DNA of 64,000 bases from NCBI GenBank assembly GCA_036504035.1, contig DASXVV010000012.1:80882-144881 (forward strand). The letters are read 5' to 3'. Below are positions 10,471 through 18,230 of the stretch, piece by piece. Origin of the DNA: Candidatus Deferrimicrobiaceae bacterium. Lineage in GTDB: Bacteria; Desulfobacterota; Deferrimicrobia; Deferrimicrobiales; Deferrimicrobiaceae. A program made the translations under genes and the position numbers. The notes under the pieces are model-generated. The model saw only the letters and a list, made by a program, of their open reading frames with translations. It had not been told where the DNA came from and did no database searches. Position 1 is the first letter of the stretch; the number at the start of each line of letters is the position of its first letter.

Positions 10471-11508
10471 CTAATTGACCGAAAGGAAAGACATCCCGAG
10501 CGCCTCCTTGAGCGCGACGTCCCGGTCCCATGGGTTTTCGATGCGCCCGATCGCGCGAATCCGGGCGGGCGATAGCCGGAGCGGAAAGGCCCAGGCCGTG
10601 ACGATCCCGGTGTTTGGGAGCGGCATGTCCGACCCGTAGACGAGTCGTCCGCGCAGCTCCGGCCGGGACATGAGGTGGGGGATCGCGGAAGCGCGGTTGA
10701 CCTGGGTCAGCGCCGAGATGTCGGCGTACAGGTTTGCGTATTCTTGGGCGAGGCGGAGAAATCGGTCGACGTTCTTCTCGCCGCCGTTGCGGCCTCCGCC
10801 CCCGGCGTGGGCGGCGATGACGGTTACGCCCAGGCGGAGGGGGAGGCGGAGCCGCTCCGGGTCGGACAGCCGGTCGTCGGAACAAGTGAACGAGCTTTCC
10901 GAGCCGGTGTGCGTCAGGAGCGGCAGGCCGAGCGCCTTCATCCGGAGGTAGAAAGGGATCAGGCGCGGGTCGGCCGGATCGATCCCCTGGATCGAGGGTA
11001 GCCACTTGACCAGGACGGCGCCGTCCCGGGAAGCCTCCTCCAGCCGCGCGATGGCGTCTTTTCGGTACGGGTTGACGCTCGCCCCGTAGAGGAGATTCTG
11101 GTAGCGGCGAACGCCGTCCCGGACGAAGTCGTTCGGGACGTACATCTCGGTCCGGGAGCGGTCGAGCTCCCCGCGTTCGTCGACGACGCCGTCCAGCGCA
11201 AGCACCACGGCAGCGGAAACCCGGCGGGAGCCGTCGAGCATTTCGGAGAGCCGCCGGAGCACGAGGCCGTCTCCCTCCCGGAGCAGATCCGCCTGCGTGA
11301 TCCCGAACGCCTTCAGGTAGATCCGGTATTTCCAGCTGCGCCGCATCCGCGGGGAGACGAAACATCCGCTGCCGCCGGCGCCGATGCCGGCGACGTGGCA
11401 GTGGAAGTCGACCAGCCCCCCGAACGCCCCGGCCTCCGCGCCCGTGCATGTCGTCCAGGGGGCCGCGAACGTGGTGGCGGCCATGATCGCGGCGATCGCT
11501 CGTTTCAT
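10471..11508 (-). CDS. Secreted metal-dependent amidohydrolase
   Basis: This 345-residue protein has a signal peptide (about residues 1-28) and an amidohydrolase-2 type TIM-barrel. Visible metal or catalytic residues are H36 and H38 in DFHCHVAG, a Lys in VLVKWLPS, a His in LLTHTGSE, a His in IAAHAGGG and the Asp of YGSDMPLPN. The family hydrolyses or decarboxylates small organic acids; the substrate is unknown. A periplasmic location is unusual for the family. The ATG at 11508 has a GAGGAGACG ribosome site; an open frame continues upstream but has no support. It stops 12 bases before the lplT-like start and may share its transcript. It is divergent from the sigma-54 activator. Confidence 0.75.
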   Translation of the reverse strand: MKRAIAAIMAATTFAAPWTTCTGAEAGAFGGLVDFHCHVAGIGAGGSGCFVSPRMRRSWKYRIYLKAFGITQADLLREGDGLVLRRLSEMLDGSRRVSAAVVLALDGVVDERGELDRSRTEMYVPNDFVRDGVRRYQNLLYGASVNPYRKDAIARLEEASRDGAVLVKWLPSIQGIDPADPRLIPFYLRMKALGLPLLTHTGSESSFTCSDDRLSDPERLRLPLRLGVTVIAAHAGGGGRNGGEKNVDRFLRLAQEYANLYADISALTQVNRASAIPHLMSRPELRGRLVYGSDMPLPNTGIVTAWAFPLRLSPARIRAIGRIENPWDRDVALKEALGMSFLSVN

Positions 11509-11692
11509 CGGTTTCGTCTCCTCGGCTTCCAGGGTGGAGCCCGTGATCGGGGCTCTGGTCCCGGATAAGTCACGGAACGTGCCGGATCGTGCGTGAGGAT
11601 GGCAACCATCTGTTATCAAAGAAATATCGTCTTTGGCAGCCGCCGGGGCCTCCTGCAACCCGGAGAACGGGTTGACATGGAATGTCCAGGCG

Positions 11693-13201
11693 ATGTACAT
11701 GAAATGCATGTCATTGCGAGACCCGCTCGATCCGGACGACTGGCGCTTCCTGGAAATGGTCGCGCAGGCGGCCTTCGCCAACCCCTTCGGGCAGGCGCGC
11801 GACGACCTCGACGTCAGGATCGGCGGCGCGGACCCCGGCGCGACGCCCGGCGCGGTGCTCGACGCGGCGATTGCCCGGGTCGGGGAGCGGATCGGCCGCC
11901 TGCAGCGGGCCGGGTGCGCTGACGTTCGCGGCTATGGGAGAACGCGCGGGGAGACGATCCGGACCGCGGTCCTGTTCCACCTGTTCCATCGTCATGCCGA
12001 CGCATTCGACGCCCTGATCCGCGCCCAGTCCGGGAAGGGCGATGCGCCGGTCGCCGCCCCGTTCGCAGGCGAGGCGATGCGCGAGTTGTCGGGATTCGGG
12101 TTCGACCCGGAAGAGGCGGGGCGGCACCTGGCGCTCTTCTACCAGATGCGGCGGGCGTTCCACTTCGTCCGGGACGGACTGGTCGGTTCATCGCCCGCGA
12201 TGCGGAAGCTGCGCGAGCGGCTCTGGAACTGCGTGTTCACGCACGATATCCGCTGGTTTGAATCCGGGCTGCGCGACCGGATGACCGAGTTTCCCGTCCT
12301 CCTGCTCGGGGAGACCGGGACAGGGAAAGGGGCGGCGGCGTCTGCGATCGGTCGCTCTGGGTTCATCCCGTTCGACGCCGCGCGGGGCCGTTTCGCCGAA
12401 AGCTTCACTCGCAACTTCGTGGCGATCAACCTGTCCCAGTATGCGGAAAGCGTCCTTGAGTCCGAGCTGTTCGGGCATCGCAAGGGGGCGTTCACCGGCG
12501 CCATCGAGTCGCACGAGGGGCTGTTCGGACGTTGCCAGCCCAACGGGGTGATCTTCCTCGACGAGATCGGCGATGCAGCCGTGCCGGTCCAGATCAAGCT
12601 GCTCCACGTCCTGCAGGACCGGACGTACTTCCCCGTCGGCAGCCACGAGACGTGCCGGTTCGAGGGGCGCATCGTCGCCGCGACCAACCGGCCGATGGGC
12701 GACCTCATGCGGGAAGGGCGCTTCCGGGAAGACCTCTATTACCGGCTCTGCTCCGACGAGATCACGCTCCCGACGCTCCGGCAGCGGCTTCGGGAGGATC
12801 CCGGTGAGCTCGGGCGCCTGGTGTCGAGCATCCTGTCCCGGCTGGACCCGGCGGCGTCGGGCCGGGAGGAGCGGCTGGTCATGGCGGCCTTGCGGGACGG
12901 GATTTCGCCCGATTACCCTTGGCCGGGCAACGTCCGGGAGCTGGAGCAGGCGGTGAAGCGGGTGATCCTCACGGGGCGGTACGAGGGGCGCGAGGCGGTT
13001 CCCTCCGCCGGGACGGAGGACGATGCGCTCCTCGCCGGGGTCCGGGACGCGGCCCTCGATGCGGGGACGCTTCTCGCGCGCTACTGCGCGATGCTCCATC
13101 GCCGGTTCGGGAGCTACGAGGAAGTCGCACGCAAGACGGGGCTCGACCGCCGGACCGTCCGGAAATACATTCTGTCTCTTGACACTCCCAGCCGCCTGTA
13201 A
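11693..13201 (+). CDS. Sigma-54-dependent activator with unfamiliar N-terminus
   Basis: This protein of about 502 residues is an enhancer-binding AAA+ activator. It has Walker A GETGTGKG, an intact GAFTGA loop (GHRKGAFTGA), Walker B GVIFLDEIG and a C-terminal Fis-type helix-turn-helix (YEEVARKTGLDRRTVRKY). The roughly 180-residue N-terminus is neither a receiver nor a clear PAS or GAF domain, so the signal is unknown. The AAA module also carries an insert (WFESGLRDRMTEF) before Walker A, as seen in activators of the RtcR or PspF side of the family. ATGs at 11693, 11699 and 11708 are all possible starts. A perfect TTGACA at 11672-11677 lies close upstream. It is divergent from the amidohydrolase gene, which may be a target. 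Confidence 0.8.
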   Translation: MYMKCMSLRDPLDPDDWRFLEMVAQAAFANPFGQARDDLDVRIGGADPGATPGAVLDAAIARVGERIGRLQRAGCADVRGYGRTRGETIRTAVLFHLFHRHADAFDALIRAQSGKGDAPVAAPFAGEAMRELSGFGFDPEEAGRHLALFYQMRRAFHFVRDGLVGSSPAMRKLRERLWNCVFTHDIRWFESGLRDRMTEFPVLLLGETGTGKGAAASAIGRSGFIPFDAARGRFAESFTRNFVAINLSQYAESVLESELFGHRKGAFTGAIESHEGLFGRCQPNGVIFLDEIGDAAVPVQIKLLHVLQDRTYFPVGSHETCRFEGRIVAATNRPMGDLMREGRFREDLYYRLCSDEITLPTLRQRLREDPGELGRLVSSILSRLDPAASGREERLVMAALRDGISPDYPWPGNVRELEQAVKRVILTGRYEGREAVPSAGTEDDALLAGVRDAALDAGTLLARYCAMLHRRFGSYEEVARKTGLDRRTVRKYILSLDTPSRL

Positions 13202-13207
13202 TAAATT
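13179..13207 (+). promoter_or_regulatory. Sigma-70-type promoter for rplS
   Basis: A perfect -35 TTGACA (13179-13184), a 17-base spacer and a -10 TAAATT (13202-13207) overlap the last codons of the preceding activator gene and lie 48 bases before rplS. This gives rplS its own promoter now that it is separated from trmD. Confidence 0.65.
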
Positions 13208-13254
13208 GACAGGTCTCATTTTGAATGGTGACCGAATCTAGGAAGGTGAAGACA

Positions 13255-13683
13255 ATGAATCTCCTGCAGGAACTCGAACAGGCCAATCTGCGCACCGATT
13301 TCCCGGCGTTCAACGCCGGCGACACGGTTCGCGTCTACTCGCGCATCAAGGAAGGCGACAAGGAACGCATCCAGTACTTCGAGGGTATCGTCATCGGCTT
13401 CCACCGCGGCGGCATCTCCTCCACCTTCAAGGTGCGGAAAGAGTCCTATGGCGTCGGCGTCGAGCGCACCTACCCGATGCATTCCCCGCTGATCGAGAAG
13501 ATCGAGATCAAGAAACGGGGCGACGTCCGCCGCGCCAAGCTGTTCTTCCTCCGCGAGGTGTCCGGCAAGAAGGCGCGCATCAAGGAAAAGAAGGACTGGC
13601 TCTCCAAGAAGCACGTCGCCGTCCCGTCGCAGGGCACCGCCACGGAGACGATCGAGCCGGCCGCTCCCGAAAGCGCCGAATAG
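13255..13683 (+). CDS. rplS: 50S ribosomal protein L19
   Basis: L19 sits at the 30S-50S interface. The protein is 142 residues, about 25 longer than usual because of an extra Pro/Ala/Glu-rich tail after the conserved KDWLSKKH region. The core ([23 protein letters not shown], shown here as the start of its KOW-like fold) and the basic KARIKEKK segment are typical. The ATG at 13255 has an AGGAAGGTGA ribosome site; an upstream in-frame GTG is not needed. It begins the rplS-rnhB-yraN cluster and has its own promoter. Confidence 0.95.
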   Translation: MNLLQELEQANLRTDFPAFNAGDTVRVYSRIKEGDKERIQYFEGIVIGFHRGGISSTFKVRKESYGVGVERTYPMHSPLIEKIEIKKRGDVRRAKLFFLREVSGKKARIKEKKDWLSKKHVAVPSQGTATETIEPAAPESAE

Positions 13684-13693
13684 CATAAGCTCC

Positions 13694-14287
13694 TTGCCCG
13701 AGGGTTTCGAAGCCCGGGCGCGCGCGAACGGTTTTTTCGCGCCGGCCGGAGTCGACGAAGCCGGTCGCGGGCCGCTGGCGGGACCGGTCGTCGCCGCCGC
13801 CGTGATTCTCCCCGAGGGGTACGACCACCCCGCGATTCGCGATTCCAAGGCCCTTTCCCCCAAAGCGCGGGAAAGGGCCTTTTCCATAATTGTTGCCGAC
13901 GCGGTCGCTTATGCGATCGCCGAAGCCTCCCCCCAAGAGATCGACACGATCAACATCCTGCAGGCGTCGCTGCTCGCGATGCGGCGGGCGGTCGAGCGGC
14001 TTTCCGTCGTGCCCGACTTCCTTTATGTCGACGGCACCTTTCCCGTCCCGTTCGATCTTCCGCAACAGCCGCTCGTCAAGGGGGATGCGCGGTGCCGGTC
14101 GGTGGCGGCGGCTTCCATCCTTGCCAAGGTGACGCGCGACGCATCGATGTGCGCGTTCGACCGGCTCTACCCCGGATACGGCTTCGCCGCCCACAAGGGC
14201 TATCCGACCCGGGATCACTACGCCGCGATCGGCCTCCTGGGACCTTGCCCGATCCACCGACGCACCTTCCGGGGGGTGGTCGCATGA
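13694..14287 (+). CDS. rnhB: Ribonuclease HII
   Basis: RNase HII cuts RNA-DNA hybrids and starts removal of misincorporated ribonucleotides. The 197-residue protein shows the catalytic GVDEAGRGPLAGP motif (D and E), DSKALSPKARE, a third Asp in LYVDGTF and the SVAAASILAKVTRD segment that holds the fourth acidic residue. The most plausible start is a TTG at 13694, ten bases after rplS. Length is normal. It overlaps yraN by four bases. Confidence 0.93.
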   Translation: MPEGFEARARANGFFAPAGVDEAGRGPLAGPVVAAAVILPEGYDHPAIRDSKALSPKARERAFSIIVADAVAYAIAEASPQEIDTINILQASLLAMRRAVERLSVVPDFLYVDGTFPVPFDLPQQPLVKGDARCRSVAAASILAKVTRDASMCAFDRLYPGYGFAAHKGYPTRDHYAAIGLLGPCPIHRRTFRGVVA

Positions 14288-14670
14288 GCGCGCCGCCCGA
14301 TCCGCGCCACGCCGCGGGACGGGAAGCCGAAGGGGCGGCGGCAGGTTACCTCGAATCGCTCGGCATGACGATCGTCGGGCGGAATGTCCGGACGGGCGGG
14401 GGCGAGATCGACCTGGTCGCGCGCGACGGCGGGACGCTCGTCTTCGTCGAGGTGCGTTACCGCGAAAGCGATGCGTTCGGGACGCCCGAGGACTCGGTCG
14501 GCGTCCTCAAGCGGCTGCGCGTCGCCCGGGCGGCGCGTCGCTACCTGGCCGAGATCGGACCCTCGGGCTGGACCGAGGCGCGCTTCGATGTCGTCGCGGT
14601 CGAGGGCGGCGAAACGCCCGCCCTCCGGCATTTCCAAGGAGCATTCGATGCCCGGGGCAAAGTGCTATAA
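14284..14670 (+). CDS. yraN: YraN family (UPF0102) nuclease-fold protein
   Basis: This 128-residue protein has the restriction-endonuclease-like core of the UPF0102/YraN family: GREAEGAAAGYLESLG, GGGEIDLVARDGGTLVFVE and VRYR. The pattern E, D and E-V-R matches the PD-(D/E)XK fold, although the cellular role is not established. Its ATG overlaps the stop of rnhB (ATGA). The rnhB-yraN pairing is widespread. Confidence 0.9.
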   Translation: MSAPPDPRHAAGREAEGAAAGYLESLGMTIVGRNVRTGGGEIDLVARDGGTLVFVEVRYRESDAFGTPEDSVGVLKRLRVARAARRYLAEIGPSGWTEARFDVVAVEGGETPALRHFQGAFDARGKVL

Positions 14671-14680
14671 ACCTCATTGT

Positions 14681-14709
14681 TTGGCATAATTATCCCGCGT
14701 TCTCATTAT
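14681..14709 (+). promoter_or_regulatory. Sigma-70-type promoter for the cytochrome operon
   Basis: A -35 TTGGCA (14681-14686), a 17-base spacer and a -10 CATTAT (14704-14709) lie in a markedly AT-rich patch just after yraN. The predicted transcript would have a leader of about 75 bases before the first gene of the electron-transfer operon. Confidence 0.55.
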
Positions 14710-14793
14710 TGTAATCCCACTAAAGTTTATTACGATCGTGTCCGATGTATACCCCTGTCGGGACGTCGCGCAATCGATCGGGAGGGCACGCCG

Positions 14794-15132
14794 ATGGGAA
14801 GAGCTGCGGTTTTGTTTGCTAGTCTGTTGCTTGCATTCACCTGGACGCCCGGTTCGGCTCTGGCCGGGGGGATTCCCGCCAAGGTCATTTCCTCCGAGCC
14901 CGAAAAGCTGGTTGTCCGATTCGAAAACGGAGAAGGGTCTGCGTTCCCCGCAGGAATGCGCGACGTCGAGATCCGCTCCGGCGGGGTCGTCGTGGTTCGC
15001 GGACGGGTGATGACCTCGAGCCCGGAAGAAGCGACGTTCGCGATCATCAGGGGGAAGGCGACCGGCCTTCCCGCCGGGACCGCCGTCGAGGTGGAGCAGG
15101 CGACGGCCGCGGAGGGGATCGACGGATGCTAG
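14794..15132 (+). CDS. Small exported protein, cytochrome operon
   Basis: I do not recognise this family. The 112-residue protein has a clear signal peptide (cleavage near ALAGG, residue 24) and a short, beta-rich, Val/Gly-rich mature part of under 90 residues that ends in a single Cys. There is no heme motif. The ATG at 14794 has a GGGAGGGC ribosome site; an upstream in-frame ATG lacks one. It is the first gene after the operon promoter and is followed after 41 bases by the first cytochrome, so a periplasmic accessory or assembly role for the conduit is a reasonable guess. Confidence 0.7.
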   Translation: MGRAAVLFASLLLAFTWTPGSALAGGIPAKVISSEPEKLVVRFENGEGSAFPAGMRDVEIRSGGVVVVRGRVMTSSPEEATFAIIRGKATGLPAGTAVEVEQATAAEGIDGC

Positions 15133-15173
15133 CCGACAGGATTCGAAAAGAACACGACGAGGAGCATGGCGCC

Positions 15174-16508
15174 ATGACGCGAAGGATCGTCCTTATCTCC
15201 CTGATTGCCTTCGGGCTCATCGGCTGGTCGCCCGCGCATGCCGAAAAGGCGGGCATCGGGTGGAACGAGGGCATCGCGGCGAAGAAGGGCAAGGCACGGA
15301 CGATCGCCGAGCTGGCCGCGATGTACGACTCGGCCCCCTGCGCCGAGTGCCACAAGGAAATCTACGACCAGTGGCGGAAGTCGTCGCACTTCTCCGCCAT
15401 CTTCGGTTCGGGGCGCACGGCTGACGGCTTCTGGGCCTACATCCAGGACGGCCTGATGAAGTGGCGCTATTCCGGCGTCAAGGGAACGGGCGACGTCCGG
15501 ATCGAGCACCTGATGGAATGCGCCAAGTGCCACCTCCCCCAATTGGCCGAAGCCGAGGACTCCGTGGCGCAGGAGATCGTGTCCGCGCTTTCCGAACGGC
15601 AAGGCGCGCTCGACCGGAAGGACCAGGCGGCGGCCGACAAGGCGTCCGACACGCTCAAGTCGCTGAACGTCGGCTGCACGATCTGCCACAACCGGAACGC
15701 GCTTATCCACAAGTGGGCCGACGGGTACGCCAAGGCGAACGAGATCTACGGCACCAAGGACGGGGTGCACCCCGGCAAGGAATTCACGGTATTGAAGAAG
15801 AGCCCGATCATGGGAGAGTCGATCCTGTGCGGCCAGTGCCACGGGCTCGGCCCCAACCTCGACCTGGCCAACCCCAACCAGTGCACGACGCTCTACGGCA
15901 GCTATATCTACGCTTACCGGTCGCACGGGGGCAAGGAAACCTGCCAAGACTGCCACATGCGGAAGAACAAGATCGGGCACGAGACCAAGCCGCTGTCCGA
16001 TCCCGAAATGATCAAGCAGACGCTCGACGTGACGACGCAGACGCACGGCTTCTTCTGGCGCGACGGCCGTCAGGACGTCCCGCGGGTCGTCGTCGACGTG
16101 AGCATGACCAACCGGACGGGGCATTCCCTCCCCGACAGCATCTCCTCCAACCACCGGCTCGTGCTGACCGTGACGGCGAAGAACAGCGACGGCGACCAGC
16201 TCTTCTCCCAGCGCAAGATCTACATGCAGGTCCCGCAGCGCTTCGGCCGGGGCGGCAAGATGGGACGCGCGGCCTTCGAGAAGACCGGCATCCTCGAGGA
16301 CACCGCCCTGCCTCCAAACGACCAGATCCGCGAGAAATTCGACTTCACGCTCGACGCGGATACCGGCGGCAGGGGGAAGGGCGCCAAGCTCCTGTCCGAG
16401 CTCGAGGTGCATGTGACGCTTCGGCAGTTGAGCGCCGATGACTCGCCCGATACCGGCGGCATCCTGCTCTACGAGACGAACCGGGACGTGACCATCGAGG
16501 AGCGGTAG
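15174..16508 (+). CDS. Exported pentaheme cytochrome c, c554-like (paralog 1)
   Basis: This 444-residue protein has a signal peptide (residues 1-23) and five CxxCH heme sites at residues 56-60 (CAECH), 116-120 (CAKCH), 168-172 (CTICH), 219-223 (CGQCH) and 257-261 (CQDCH). The layout matches the cytochrome c554/hydroxylamine-oxidoreductase-like multiheme fold. Residues about 275-444 lack hemes and look like a beta-sandwich (VSMTNRTGHSLPD). The likely role is periplasmic electron transfer toward the outer membrane. The ATG at 15174 has a GAGGAG ribosome site. The next gene is a close paralog after only four bases. Confidence 0.88.
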   Translation: MTRRIVLISLIAFGLIGWSPAHAEKAGIGWNEGIAAKKGKARTIAELAAMYDSAPCAECHKEIYDQWRKSSHFSAIFGSGRTADGFWAYIQDGLMKWRYSGVKGTGDVRIEHLMECAKCHLPQLAEAEDSVAQEIVSALSERQGALDRKDQAAADKASDTLKSLNVGCTICHNRNALIHKWADGYAKANEIYGTKDGVHPGKEFTVLKKSPIMGESILCGQCHGLGPNLDLANPNQCTTLYGSYIYAYRSHGGKETCQDCHMRKNKIGHETKPLSDPEMIKQTLDVTTQTHGFFWRDGRQDVPRVVVDVSMTNRTGHSLPDSISSNHRLVLTVTAKNSDGDQLFSQRKIYMQVPQRFGRGGKMGRAAFEKTGILEDTALPPNDQIREKFDFTLDADTGGRGKGAKLLSELEVHVTLRQLSADDSPDTGGILLYETNRDVTIEER

Positions 16509-16512
16509 CCCC

Positions 16513-17880
16513 ATGTCTTTGTCGGGACGCATCGCAAAGCTGGCGCTTCTCGCCGGCCTCGTTCTGCTCCTCCTGCCTGCGCCGGGCAGGCCGGAGCCGG
16601 CCGGGATCGGGTGGGACAACACGCTCGTTGCCCGGAAGGGGAAGGCGAAGACCATCGCCGAGCTTTCGGCGATGTACGACTCGCGCCATTGCGAGGACTG
16701 CCACGCGAAGGTCTACCACGCGTGGGACCGGTCGGCCCACTCCGAGCCGATCCTCGGGAAAAGGCGGGTCGGGCGCAAGGCGCTGGCGATCATGACGATC
16801 TTCGACATCGCGCGGGAGGAGTGGCCCTACACCAAGCTCGAGAGCCCCGCTGATGTCAAGGTCGAGCACCTCATGGGCTGCGCGAAATGCCACCTTCCCC
16901 AGCTCGCCGATGCCGAGGACAGCGTCGCGCGGGAGCTCGTCGGCGATATCATCGCCTGGCGGGACGCCAACAAGCGCAAGGACGAGCGGAAGGCGAAGGC
17001 CATCGAGGGCAAACTTTCCCAGTTGTCCGTCAACTGCCTCATCTGCCATAACCGGAACGCCATCGTCCACAAGTGGACCGACGGGTATGCGCCTGCCCGG
17101 GCCATCTACGGGGCGGCGGCCGACAAGCCGCACCCCGCGGGGAAATTTCCCTACATCAAGCAGAGCCCGATCCAGGACGATTCGCTCCAGTGCGGGCAGT
17201 GCCACGGGCTCGGGCCGCAACTCGAGCGCGACAACCCGACCCAGTGCCCCACGGTCTACGGCTCCTACCTCTTCGACTACAAGGCCCGGGGGGGCGACGA
17301 GAGCTGCCAGGATTGCCACATGCGGCGCTCCGAACTCGGGCACGACATCTCGAGCTACCGGAATCCCGTCATGATCAAGGCTGCGCTTGATTTCGCCGTC
17401 GACGCCACGCCGATGCTCATGGTCGAGGACCAGAAGGCCGAGGCCGGGACCGGCGGAAAGCTTACCCCGAAGATCCGGGTCTCGGTGCGGATGACCAACA
17501 GGGCCGGGCACCCCATTCCCGATGGCTGTCCGACCACGACGCGGCTGATCCTCGACGTCACGGCGAAGACGCCCGACGGCAAGGAATTCTTCTTCAGCGA
17601 AAAGAGCTACATGCCGATCCCCCAGAACTATGCGCGGGGCGACAAGATGGGAAGGGGCCCCTTCCAGAAGGCGGCCATGATCATCGATACGGCGTTGCCC
17701 CCGCTCCGGCAGGTGGCCGAGAGCTACGAGATTCTCGTTCCCGGGGATGGGCGGCGCGAGATCGAGGTCGAGGCGAAGCTCGTCTATCTTCCCTTCGGCT
17801 CCACGAAAGCGGTCGACGATCCGGTCGTGTGGCGCGACGTCATCCGCAAGGTGATGGTGGAAGGGCGGGATCCGGACTGA
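16513..17880 (+). CDS. Exported pentaheme cytochrome c, c554-like (paralog 2)
   Basis: This 455-residue protein is a tandem paralog of the preceding cytochrome. It has a signal peptide (hydrophobic core residues 9-22), five heme sites at residues 60-64 (CEDCH), 123-127 (CAKCH), 175-179 (CLICH), 227-231 (CGQCH) and 265-269 (CQDCH), and the same heme-free C-terminal beta domain (VRMTNRAGHPIPDGC). Shared blocks such as AGIGW, KTIAEL and HLPQLA show duplication, while inter-heme loops differ. Different redox potentials or partners are an inference. It overlaps the next gene by one base. Confidence 0.88.
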   Translation: MSLSGRIAKLALLAGLVLLLLPAPGRPEPAGIGWDNTLVARKGKAKTIAELSAMYDSRHCEDCHAKVYHAWDRSAHSEPILGKRRVGRKALAIMTIFDIAREEWPYTKLESPADVKVEHLMGCAKCHLPQLADAEDSVARELVGDIIAWRDANKRKDERKAKAIEGKLSQLSVNCLICHNRNAIVHKWTDGYAPARAIYGAAADKPHPAGKFPYIKQSPIQDDSLQCGQCHGLGPQLERDNPTQCPTVYGSYLFDYKARGGDESCQDCHMRRSELGHDISSYRNPVMIKAALDFAVDATPMLMVEDQKAEAGTGGKLTPKIRVSVRMTNRAGHPIPDGCPTTTRLILDVTAKTPDGKEFFFSEKSYMPIPQNYARGDKMGRGPFQKAAMIIDTALPPLRQVAESYEILVPGDGRREIEVEAKLVYLPFGSTKAVDDPVVWRDVIRKVMVEGRDPD

Positions 17881-18209
17881 TGAAACGCTCCTTCCAATCC
17901 CCGCTGGCGTGTGCCCTCCTGTCCGTTGCGCTTCTCCTGGGCGGCGTCCGGACGGTTTCCGCCCTCGAGGATCAGAAGATCGTCGGGGTCGTCGTCCGTT
18001 TCGATATCGCGTCCGACGGGAAATCGGTCGAGGCCACCGTCAAGGATCTCCGGAAAGACAAGGAGATCAAGCTGCACGTCACGAACGAACTGGTCATCGA
18101 CAAGTTCCGGTATGGCAAGCTCGCCGCGGGTGCGGAAATCCGGGCGAAGTACGAGTTCAGGGACGGCAAGAACTACTGCAGTTATTTCCGGAAAGTCAGC
18201 GGCGAATAG
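17880..18209 (+). CDS. Small exported hypothetical protein
   Basis: This 109-residue protein has a signal peptide (residues 1-29, ending VSA) and a mature domain of about 80 residues of alternating charged and hydrophobic beta-strand pattern with one Cys near the C-terminus. There is no heme site and I do not recognise the family. The start overlaps the stop of the upstream cytochrome (TGATG), so translation is coupled. Its place between the pentahemes and the chemoreceptor suggests a periplasmic partner of one of them. Confidence 0.7.
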   Translation: MKRSFQSPLACALLSVALLLGGVRTVSALEDQKIVGVVVRFDIASDGKSVEATVKDLRKDKEIKLHVTNELVIDKFRYGKLAAGAEIRAKYEFRDGKNYCSYFRKVSGE

Positions 18210-18230
18210 CGGCCGATGCGGGGATAAACC

